Of a stretch of 36,396 bases of DNA, positions 6,685 through 14,324 are shown in pieces. Under the pieces are notes generated by a model. It was not told the DNA's origin and searched no databases. It saw only the letters and a list, made by a program, of their open reading frames with translations. The stretch comes from JBBSDV01 sp038240335. Lineage in GTDB: Bacteria > Chloroflexota > Dehalococcoidia > DSTF01 > JACRBR01. Both the position numbers and the translations under genes were made by a program. The stretch spans positions 1 to 36,396 of the forward strand of contig JBBSDV010000007.1 of NCBI GenBank assembly GCA_038240335.1, written 5' to 3'. Each line of letters opens with the position of its first letter. Position 1 is the first letter of the stretch.

Positions 6685-9528
6685 GTGCCAGACTCCACTG
6701 ACCGCCTCGTCCTGATCGATGGCCACAGCCTGATCTATCGTTCCTTCACCGTCTTCCAGGGGAGCGGCAGCAGCAAGGCGGTCGAATTCTCCGTCAAGCG
6801 CACGGGCGAGATCACGACTGCTGTCTACGGCTTCACCAGCACCTTCCTCAGCATCCTCGATCAGCTCAAGCCGACGCACGCCGCGATCGCGCTCGATGCG
6901 CCCGGGAAGACGTTCCGGCACGACAAAGACGCGACCTACAAGGCGACCCGCGCGCCGATGTCCACCGACCTCCGCAACCAGATCGGCCGCGTCCGCGAGG
7001 TGATCGATTCCTTCAACATGCCCGTCTTCGAGGAGCCCGGATTCGAGGCCGACGACCTCATCGGCACCCTCGCCCGCCAGGCGCGTGAGCAGGGCATTCC
7101 GGTCCATGTCGTCTCGCTCGACACGGATCTGCTGCAGCTTGTCGAGCCCGGCGTCGACGTCTCGCTCTATCGTCCCTACATGAAGGGCGCTCCCGCCGTC
7201 AGCTACGACGTGCAGGGCGTAATCGAGCGGTATGGCCTCACCCCTGAGCAGATCGCCGACTACAAGGGGCTCAAGGGCGACACATCGGACAACATCCCCG
7301 GCGTGCCCGGCATCGGCGAGAAGACGGCCACGAAGCTGCTCCAGCAGTTCGGCACCGTCGAGGCGATCTACGAGCGCATCGACGAGGTCACGCCGGAGAA
7401 GCTGCGCGCGAATCTGCGCGAGCACGAGCACATGGCGCGCTTCAGCAAGGAACTCGCGACGATAAACCGCGACGTTCCCGCCACGCTGGATATCGAGAAG
7501 TGCCGGTTGCAAGGGTTCGACCGCGCCCGCGTCGAGCAGCTGTTTCACGAGCTCGAGTTTCGCTCGCTCGTCAGCCGTCTGCCCGACTCGCTTGGCAGCG
7601 ACACCACCGCCAGCGACACACCGCCCCTCGAGGTCGTCGGACCGAGCACGGAGGAGAGCACCTACGCGACGATTCGCACCATAGAAGAACTGCATGCGCT
7701 GATCGCTGCCGCTCGCGCCGCCGGTCGCTTCGCGCTCCATGTCGAGAACTCCGACGCAAACGGCATGCGCGGCATCCCCGTCGGGATCGCCATCGCGACG
7801 GCGCCCGGCGCGGCATCGTACATCCCGATTGGTCACTCGCTCGGCCTCGAGGAGCCGCAACAGCTGCCGCTCGCCGATGTCCTTGATGCGCTGCGGCCGC
7901 TGATCGAAGATCCATCGCTGCACAAGGTGACGCACAATGGACACTTCGACTTCCTCGTGCTGGCGAACCACGGCGTCACGATGCGCGGCATGCGCTTCGA
8001 CACCTTGATCGCCGCATACCTCCTCGGCGAGTCGAACATGTCGATCCAGGCGCTCGCTTTCGACCGGTTGAACATGCGCATCCCGGCGCTGATCGACCTT
8101 ATCGGCAAGGCCGGCAAGAAGCAGATTACGATGTCGGCCGTGACGACCGACACCGCGTGCGACTACTGTTGCCGCCAGGTCGATGCGCAGCTGCGCGCGG
8201 CCGATGTGCTCTCGGCGGAGCTCAAGGCACGAAACCTCTGGCCGCTCTTCGACGACGTCGAGATGCCGCTGATGCATGGCCTCGCCTGCATGGAACTGAC
8301 GGGCGTCGCCGTCGATGCAGTGCCGCTCGTCGAGATGTCTCGCGAGATGCACGTCGAGCTGCAGGAGATCGAGAGCGAGATCTATCAGTCCGTCGGTCAC
8401 GACTTCAACATCGGCTCGCCGCAGCAGCTCTCGCAGATTCTGTTCGAAGAGCTCGGTCTGCCGAAGACGCGCCGCACGAAGCTCGGTTACACGACCGACG
8501 CCGTCTCGATGGACAACCTCCGCGGTGTCCACCCGATCATCGAGCTCATCATGCGGTACCGTGGCATCTCGAAGCTCAAGGGCACGTACGTCGACGCGCT
8601 CCCGGCGCTGATCAACCCGAAGACCAACCGTGTGCACACGACGTTCAACCAGGCGACGGCCGCCACCGGCCGCCTCTCGTCGAACGACCCGAACCTCCAG
8701 AACATCCCCGTCCGCACCGGCTACGGCAACCGCATCCGCACCGCCTTCATTGCCCGCGACATCGGCGACGATCCCATGTTGCTCGCCGCCGATTACTCGC
8801 AGGTCGAGCTGCGGATCATGGCACACCTCAGCAAAGATCCGGCGCTGATCGCGTCGTTCGTCGAGGACGAAGACGTGCACGCCACCACGGCGTCGAATGT
8901 CTTCGAAGTGCCGCTCGACGAGGTTACGCCGGAGATGCGTCGTCGCGCCAAGGTCTTCAACTTCGGCGTCCTATATGGCCTCAGTGAATTCGGTCTCTCG
9001 ACGAAGGAGCGCATCTCGCGCGAAGAGGCGGCGACGTTCATCCGCCGCTATTTCGAGAAGTACACAAAGATCGGTGCCTGGCGCGACGGCGCGATCGAAA
9101 GCTGCCGCACGCTTGGCTATGCGGAGACCCTGCTCGGCCGCCGACGCTACATCCCGGAGATTAAGTCGCCGAACTTCCAGGTGCGCGGCTCCGGCGAGCG
9201 CATGGCGATCAACATGCCCGTGCAGGGCACAGCGAGCGACATCATCAAGGTCGCGATGAACCGCATCGAGGATGAGATCATGGAGCGCGGCATGCAATCC
9301 CGCATGATTCTGCAGGTCCACGACGAACTGATCTTCGAAGGTCCCCGCTCCGAAATCGACGCCGTCCGCGACATGTGCCTGCGCATCATGCCGAAGTCGC
9401 TCGACCTCGTCGTGCCGCTCAAGATCGACATCAAGACCGGCAAGAACTGGGGCGAGCTCGAGGTGGCCAGGGGTCCCCTTCTCTCCGAATCAGAAGCCGA
9501 ACTCGCCTTCGCCGAGACGACCGGCTAA
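6685..9528 (+). CDS. polA: DNA polymerase I
   Basis: The 947-residue protein has the full polA architecture: N-terminal 5' nuclease domain (VLIDGHSLIYRSF; GFEADDL; helix-hairpin-helix region GDTSDNIPGVPGIGEKTA), a 3'-5' exonuclease-like domain (about 335-530) and a family A polymerase domain. Motif A is DYSQVELR from Asp703, the O-helix is RRRAKVFNFGVLYG and motif C is VHDE with Asp880. In the exonuclease-like domain the E. coli Asp355 and Asp501 positions are His352 and Gln498, while Glu354 and the Asn/Asp of motif II remain, so proofreading is probably lost. The GTG at 6685 is chosen because TATAAT sits 6 nt before it and upstream codons are low complexity. Role: gap filling, primer removal and repair. 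Confidence 0.96.
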   Translation: MPDSTDRLVLIDGHSLIYRSFTVFQGSGSSKAVEFSVKRTGEITTAVYGFTSTFLSILDQLKPTHAAIALDAPGKTFRHDKDATYKATRAPMSTDLRNQIGRVREVIDSFNMPVFEEPGFEADDLIGTLARQAREQGIPVHVVSLDTDLLQLVEPGVDVSLYRPYMKGAPAVSYDVQGVIERYGLTPEQIADYKGLKGDTSDNIPGVPGIGEKTATKLLQQFGTVEAIYERIDEVTPEKLRANLREHEHMARFSKELATINRDVPATLDIEKCRLQGFDRARVEQLFHELEFRSLVSRLPDSLGSDTTASDTPPLEVVGPSTEESTYATIRTIEELHALIAAARAAGRFALHVENSDANGMRGIPVGIAIATAPGAASYIPIGHSLGLEEPQQLPLADVLDALRPLIEDPSLHKVTHNGHFDFLVLANHGVTMRGMRFDTLIAAYLLGESNMSIQALAFDRLNMRIPALIDLIGKAGKKQITMSAVTTDTACDYCCRQVDAQLRAADVLSAELKARNLWPLFDDVEMPLMHGLACMELTGVAVDAVPLVEMSREMHVELQEIESEIYQSVGHDFNIGSPQQLSQILFEELGLPKTRRTKLGYTTDAVSMDNLRGVHPIIELIMRYRGISKLKGTYVDALPALINPKTNRVHTTFNQATAATGRLSSNDPNLQNIPVRTGYGNRIRTAFIARDIGDDPMLLAADYSQVELRIMAHLSKDPALIASFVEDEDVHATTASNVFEVPLDEVTPEMRRRAKVFNFGVLYGLSEFGLSTKERISREEAATFIRRYFEKYTKIGAWRDGAIESCRTLGYAETLLGRRRYIPEIKSPNFQVRGSGERMAINMPVQGTASDIIKVAMNRIEDEIMERGMQSRMILQVHDELIFEGPRSEIDAVRDMCLRIMPKSLDLVVPLKIDIKTGKNWGELEVARGPLLSESEAELAFAETTG

Positions 9529-9679
9529 CGGCTCCCGCGTCCGCGCATGCGGAAGTCGCCCCATTCGCCAACCCTGTCCACATCGCGCCTCCGTCGACTC
9601 ACTGCCTTCTATATCCCCATGATCTGAGAAATCGGGTCGAGGACGCGGCGCAAGTGCTACTGGGCACAGCCGCGGCAAA

Positions 9680-9708
9680 GGACGGCGGTGTGATACACGC
9701 CGCCGTCC
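9680..9708. terminator. Strong stem-loop between converging genes
   Basis: A 13-bp stem (GGACGGCGGTGTG against CACGCCGCCGTCC, one G-T pair) closes a 3-nt ATA loop. It lies between the ends of polA and the converging esterase gene. There is no U-tract on either side, so it may act as a bidirectional transcription block or 3' stabiliser rather than a textbook intrinsic terminator. Confidence 0.6.
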
Positions 9709-9735
9709 CTCGTCACAGCCGGAATGCCAGCGCCA

Positions 9736-10755
9736 TTACACGATCATCTCGCTTCCGGCGGCGCGGCTACCCGCCATCCGCTGAAACGTCATCCGCAATC
9801 CGCCCGCCGCCTCCTCGACTGCTTGCTTCGCCTCCGGCACCCCCGCCGCCATGCCGAAGAACTCGTGCGTCACACCCTTGTAGCACGTCGCCGTCACCGG
9901 CACGCCGGCGGCTTCGAGCTTCTCCGCATATGCCTCGCCTTCGCTCCGCAGCGGGTCGATCTCGTCGAGGATCACCGTCGCCGGCGGCAGCCCGCTCAGA
10001 TCTGTCGCCCGTAACGGCGACGCATATGGGTTCTTCCCGTCGGCCTCGCTCTCGAGATACATCTTCCAAAACCACTGCATAGTTGGCTTGTCGAGCGGCT
10101 TCGCGTCCGCATTCTCGGCGTACGACAGCGTGTCGAATGCATAGTCGAGGACGGGATACACCAGCAGCTGATGCACCGGCATCGTCGCGCTCTTGTCCCG
10201 CGACATCAGCGAGACGACGGCCGCGAGATTCCCGCCGGCGCTCTCGCCGCCAATCGCGACGTGCGCCGGATCGCCGCCAAGCTCGGCGGCGTTCTTCGCC
10301 ACCCACTGGAACGCCGCGAACGCATCATCCGCCGCCGCCGGGAACTTGTGTTCCGGCGCCTGCCGGTACGCCACCGATACGACGATGCACTCCGCCTCCT
10401 TCGCCAGCGACCGACACGACGAGTCGTAAGTGTCGAGCGTCGCTATCACCCAACCGCCGCCGTGGAAGTATACGAGCACCGGCAGCGGCGTCGTCTCGGT
10501 GTCCGGCGTATAGACACGAAGGAGCATGTCGCCCGCAGCGCCGGGGATGACACGATGCTCGATCCTGCCGATCGGCTCCGGCACCGGCTTCATCGCTCGC
10601 GCCATCGCGTGCTTCGAAATGGCCGCCATTGCTGCATCGGCCATCGTCGGCAGCTGACGCGCGTTCTCCGCGCTCAGACTAGGGATCGGCGGCGCTCCGA
10701 ACGCGGTGAATTCGTCGAGCACCTGTTGCATCTTCTCATTCGGCATTGCCGGCAT
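9736..10755 (-). CDS. Alpha/beta hydrolase, hormone-sensitive-lipase family esterase
   Basis: The 339-residue protein has the HSL-family oxyanion motif HGGGW at 98-102, the nucleophile elbow GESAGG with Ser172, the acid in DEIDPLR and the His in THEFFG. These families hydrolyse short- and medium-chain esters; the natural substrate cannot be read from sequence. No signal peptide is present, so it is cytoplasmic. The ATG at 10755 is chosen over an upstream in-frame start because GGAG lies about 8 nt before it. It is transcribed divergently from a second hydrolase gene (beta-lactamase fold) with about 110 bp between the starts. Confidence 0.9.
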   Translation of the reverse strand: MPAMPNEKMQQVLDEFTAFGAPPIPSLSAENARQLPTMADAAMAAISKHAMARAMKPVPEPIGRIEHRVIPGAAGDMLLRVYTPDTETTPLPVLVYFHGGGWVIATLDTYDSSCRSLAKEAECIVVSVAYRQAPEHKFPAAADDAFAAFQWVAKNAAELGGDPAHVAIGGESAGGNLAAVVSLMSRDKSATMPVHQLLVYPVLDYAFDTLSYAENADAKPLDKPTMQWFWKMYLESEADGKNPYASPLRATDLSGLPPATVILDEIDPLRSEGEAYAEKLEAAGVPVTATCYKGVTHEFFGMAAGVPEAKQAVEEAAGGLRMTFQRMAGSRAAGSEMIV

Positions 10756-10865
10756 GTAGTTTCTCCTTCGCTTCGTACGTTGCTTCGCATTCACTAGACC
10801 ACCTGCCCGCGAAGCGCGACAATAACTCGAAGCGAGACCAAAATCATGACAACGGAAGCGCCACC

Positions 10866-12053
10866 ATGATCGACGCGACGCAACTTGCGACCAAGCCCGA
10901 AGACGTCGGCGTGAGCAGCGAGCGCCTCGAAGCGCTGTTCGAGCGGGCGAAGCGCGACGTCGACGACGGCACGCTGCCGAGTGCTCAGGTCGCCATCGCG
11001 CGCCACGGTAAGCTCGCCGGCATGCGGACGTTCGGCACCGCGGTGCAGGGAGGCCGCGAGGCCCCGGCGACGAATGACACCCTCTACCACTTCTTCTCGA
11101 GCACCAAGGCCGTGGTCTCGGCCGCCGTTTGGCTCCTGTTCGAGCGCGGCCAGCTGCGGCTCGATGAGAAGGTGGTGGACATCATCCCCGAGTTCGGCAC
11201 GCACGGCAAAGACGCGATCGACGTCGAAACCCTCATGCTTCACGCCGGCGGCTTCCCGCTCGCCCCGTTCGCCACACGGTCCTGGATGGATCACGATGCG
11301 CTGCTCGCCGCGTTTTCGGACTGGCGCCTCAACTGGCCGGTCGACAGCCAGTACGAGTATCACGCGACCTCGATGCATTGGGTGCTCTCCGAGATCCTCC
11401 TCCGCCGCGGTGGTCTGCCATACAAGGACTTCATCCGCGAGAACATCACCGCCCCGATCGGCCTCGATGAGCTCTTCATCGGTTGCCCCATCGAGCAGCA
11501 GCAACGCGTCGCCGACGTGCGCTACATGACCGAGCCCGTCATGCCGCCAGGCGGCTGGGGTGAGGTGACCCCGGAAGCGATCCTGAACTTCAACGATCCC
11601 GACACTCGTGCCGCGGGCGTGCCGGGCGGCGGCGGCGTCGCGAGCGCGGCAACAATGGCGCTCTTCTACCAACCCCTGATCAATGGCGGCGAGACAGCGA
11701 CCGGCAAGCGGATCATAAAGCAGGAGACGATCGAGTACGGTACGAAGGTGCGCTCACGCCCGCAGCACATCGACCGTGTGCTGAGGTTCATCGACCCTTC
11801 GCTCAGCGTGAACACCAACCGCGCGCTCGGCGTCGTCGTCGCCGGCGATGATGGCTATGCCTTCATGCGCGGCTTCGGACGGACGTGCTCCGGCCGTGCC
11901 TTCGGTCATGGCGGCGCCGGCGGCCAGATCGCCTGGGGCGATCCCGACACAGGCATCAGTGTCGGCTACGCCACCAACGGTTTCGTCGACGCCATCGCAT
12001 CCGGTCGCCGCATCACCGCGATCGGCAGCCTCGCCGGCAACTGCGCACTATAA
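10866..12053 (+). CDS. Serine hydrolase, beta-lactamase / class C penicillin-binding-like family
   Basis: The 395-residue product has the SxxK motif S-S-T-K at 78-81 (catalytic Ser78), a Tyr-containing motif in YEYHATSMHW and HGGAGG near the C-terminus in the place of the KTG box. These match EstB-type esterases and related serine hydrolases more than true beta-lactamases. There is no signal peptide, which also argues for an intracellular esterase or transacylase. A GGAAG precedes the ATG. The gene starts divergently from an HSL-type esterase, and the pair may share a regulatory region at 10756-10865, although I see no convincing operator there. Confidence 0.87.
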   Translation: MIDATQLATKPEDVGVSSERLEALFERAKRDVDDGTLPSAQVAIARHGKLAGMRTFGTAVQGGREAPATNDTLYHFFSSTKAVVSAAVWLLFERGQLRLDEKVVDIIPEFGTHGKDAIDVETLMLHAGGFPLAPFATRSWMDHDALLAAFSDWRLNWPVDSQYEYHATSMHWVLSEILLRRGGLPYKDFIRENITAPIGLDELFIGCPIEQQQRVADVRYMTEPVMPPGGWGEVTPEAILNFNDPDTRAAGVPGGGGVASAATMALFYQPLINGGETATGKRIIKQETIEYGTKVRSRPQHIDRVLRFIDPSLSVNTNRALGVVVAGDDGYAFMRGFGRTCSGRAFGHGGAGGQIAWGDPDTGISVGYATNGFVDAIASGRRITAIGSLAGNCAL

Positions 12054-12160
12054 CGGCGGCCGACGGATGCATCACGACGACGCCCGAGACGCCAAGCGAG
12101 CGCGGCCCATTTCACAGGATCGTGGTTCAGATGCGAATGCCCTGTTGCTGCAGTGGCCTT

Positions 12161-12187
12161 GTCATTCAGAGCGCCAGCGAAGAATCG
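12161..12187. repeat. Possible copy of a common intergenic repeat (GTCATTC-type)
   Basis: The intergenic sequence from 12161 reads GTCATTCAGAGCGCCAGCGA and continues AGAATC. It resembles the GTCATTCTGAGCGAAGCGAAG intergenic element I recall from many environmental bacterial genomes. Only one copy is visible here, so this rests on memory of the pattern. The rest of the gap 12054-12243 shows no gene. Confidence 0.3.
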
Positions 12188-12243
12188 CCCCCCGAAACGC
12201 CCGTCAATCCCCCGGCGTTGCGCCGTCATGGCGCACTCGAGCC

Positions 12244-13119
12244 TCAGCTCGACGGCGCCAGTCCCACCATCTCTTCGCTCATCGCCCACAGCCGCTGCTG
12301 CGTCGCCACGTCGTATGACACCGCATTTGACGGCACATCTCTCGACTTCGCGAAGTATTTTCCCGTGACGCCTTCGACTTCCGGCGACGAGGCGAGATAG
12401 ATCGTCGTCGCCGCTCCCTGCTCCGGCGAAATGAAGAACGGCCGCGCCACCGTCTGCGCGATCGCGAAGATCGGCCCGACAACGCCGCCATTGTTCTTGC
12501 CGAACCCCGTGCGCACCACCCCGGGATGCAGTGTGTTCGCCGTAACGCCCGTACCCTCGAGCCGCCGCGCCAGTTCATATGTGAAAAGCACGTTCGCCAG
12601 CTTCGACTGTCCGTATGCGCGCGCGCCGCCGTAATTCTGCTCGCCTTGGAGGTCGTCAAAGTTCATCTTGCCGCCGACGTGAGCCGTCGAGCTGACGCTG
12701 ATGATCCGCGACGGCGCGCTCGCCTTGAGCAGGTCGAGCAGCAGCTCGGTCAGCAGGAAGTACGCGAGGTGGTTCACCCCGAACGTCGTCTCGAAGCCGT
12801 CCTTCGTCGTTGTCCGAACCGTGTTGTAGGCGCCCGCGTTGTTCACCAGTACATGCAGCTTCGTGTGCTCGGCGCGAAAGTTTTTCGCGAGCGCCCGTAT
12901 CGACTCGAGCGATGCAAGGTCCGCGATCATCAGCGACACATTGTCATTGCCGCTCCGACTGCGCACATCCGCGAGCGCTGCCTCGCCCTTCGCCGGGTCG
13001 CGCGCCACCATCACCACCGTCGCCCCCATCCGCGCGAGCGCCAGCGCCGTCTCCTTGCCGATCCCCTGGTTCGCCCCCGTCACGAGGCAGATCTTGCCGT
13101 CCATCGATGTCATCGTCAT
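12244..13119 (-). CDS. Short-chain dehydrogenase/reductase (retinol dehydrogenase-like)
   Basis: The 291-residue protein is a classical SDR: cofactor loop TGANQGIG at 14-21, NNAG at 93-96, catalytic Ser in SVSSTAH (about 143) and YGQSK with Tyr169/Lys173. An Arg after the second strand (VARDPAK) suggests NADP(H). The internal phrases (LHVLVNNAGAYNT, VNHLAYFLLTELLLDLL, TLHPGVVRTGFGKN) resemble the retinol dehydrogenase/WWOX-like group, but bacterial members act on many alcohols and ketones. The ATG at 13119 follows GGAG with 5-nt spacing and starts just before the Rossmann fold. A longer in-frame extension upstream is low complexity and is rejected. Confidence 0.9.
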   Translation of the reverse strand: MTMTSMDGKICLVTGANQGIGKETALALARMGATVVMVARDPAKGEAALADVRSRSGNDNVSLMIADLASLESIRALAKNFRAEHTKLHVLVNNAGAYNTVRTTTKDGFETTFGVNHLAYFLLTELLLDLLKASAPSRIISVSSTAHVGGKMNFDDLQGEQNYGGARAYGQSKLANVLFTYELARRLEGTGVTANTLHPGVVRTGFGKNNGGVVGPIFAIAQTVARPFFISPEQGAATTIYLASSPEVEGVTGKYFAKSRDVPSNAVSYDVATQQRLWAMSEEMVGLAPSS

Positions 13120-13343
13120 GCGATCTCCTTGCTCCGCGCACGAACAACCGCCGCGCTCCGCGATCATCGGCGATCCCATCGCGTCCGTCAATCGTGCTCG
13201 AATCTCCTGTTCTTCTTCAAGACTGTATCCGGGCGCGCGCAGCGGACGCGACGAACCGCCGACAGCGTCCGAATGAACGTCGGCGGCGGCTCCGGCGCAC
13301 GGCACAGATAGCGACACGCATCGCGATCACCGAGACTGGTGCT

Positions 13344-14324
13344 ATGCTCCTCATCCTCGACGGCAACAACCTCGCCTGGGCCGGCTATTACGGACTCGAA
13401 CGCGCCATGAAGCCCGACTCCGACGAGCGTCGCCAGCGCGTCGCCATCCTCGGCCTCGCCGGCATGGCCCTCGGCGCGATCGCCCGTTGCGGCGAGCCGC
13501 CTGGCCAGCCGCCCACCAAGCAGCTTACGCGCGTCGCCGTGTGCTTCGACGAAGGCCGCCCGCTCCGCCGCCGCCAGCTATTCCCTGCGTACCAGACCGG
13601 CCGCGAGGGCGATCCGAAGTTCATGGAGAACGAGCCGACGATCCTCCGCGCGGTCAGCGAGTTCTCCGGGCTCTGCCTGAAGCTGCCCGTGGACGTCCTC
13701 CGCGGCGAGAACACCGAGGCCGACGATCTCATCGCCGGCCTCGTCGACGCCCTTCCCGACACGCCAAAGCGCATCGTTTCCAGCGACCGCGACTTCCTGC
13801 AGCTCATTGGACCATTGACCGACGTCTACTCGCCGATCAAGAAGGTCATCGTCGACGAACCAGGCTTCTTCGATGCGATCGCGCCGCGCACCTCCTCCGG
13901 CAAGCCGCTGCTCTTCCCCCGCGACCGCTTTCTCGACTATCGCGCGTTGATCGGCGACCCCTCCGACAACCTGCCCGGCGTTCCCGGCATCGGCCCGCTC
14001 TCCGCCGCGAAGCTGCTGCGCAAAGCGTCTGTTGATGACTACTTCGGCGACGTACTGTCGGTGCGCGCCGCCCTCGAGCGCAAGAGCCTTGCCATCGAGC
14101 AGGCGTTCCGCGATGGCTCTGCCGAGGCCATCGTCACGCGCAACCGCGAGCTGATGGATCTGCGCCGCGGCGCACCGTGCTGGGACGACCTGCCGTCGCT
14201 AACGGCCCGCGGCACATGGGATCGAGCCACCCTCGACGCATGGCTCGCCGAGGAGCGCATCGGATCGATCGACGCGCCGGCGCTCATCGCGCAGTTCGAA
14301 TCGCTGGCAGCCCTGGCCGGCTAG
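13344..14324 (+). CDS. Stand-alone 5'-3' exonuclease (FEN/polA N-terminal type)
   Basis: The 326-residue protein is a free-standing version of the polA 5' nuclease: LLILDGNNLAWAGYYG at the start (Asp6), an arch-region basic stretch (RPLRRRQLFPAYQTGR), ENTEADDLIAGLV, SSDRDFLQL and the helix-hairpin-helix GDPSDNLPGVPGIGPLSAAKLL. It should act as a structure-specific 5' nuclease on RNA primers or DNA flaps. The ATG at 13344 has no ribosome binding site but GAGACT lies exactly 6 nt upstream, resembling the larA arrangement, so it may be leaderless. Its stop overlaps the stop of the converging gene in a shared CTAG (14321-14324). PolA, with its own 5' nuclease domain, lies 4 kb away. Confidence 0.88.
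   Translation: MLLILDGNNLAWAGYYGLERAMKPDSDERRQRVAILGLAGMALGAIARCGEPPGQPPTKQLTRVAVCFDEGRPLRRRQLFPAYQTGREGDPKFMENEPTILRAVSEFSGLCLKLPVDVLRGENTEADDLIAGLVDALPDTPKRIVSSDRDFLQLIGPLTDVYSPIKKVIVDEPGFFDAIAPRTSSGKPLLFPRDRFLDYRALIGDPSDNLPGVPGIGPLSAAKLLRKASVDDYFGDVLSVRAALERKSLAIEQAFRDGSAEAIVTRNRELMDLRRGAPCWDDLPSLTARGTWDRATLDAWLAEERIGSIDAPALIAQFESLAALAG

Noticed and set aside
6625..8880. 751-codon open frame antisense to polA
   Set aside because: Composition is the mirror of high-GC codon bias, the product is Arg/Asp/Val-rich without any recognisable domain, and polA on the other strand is certain.
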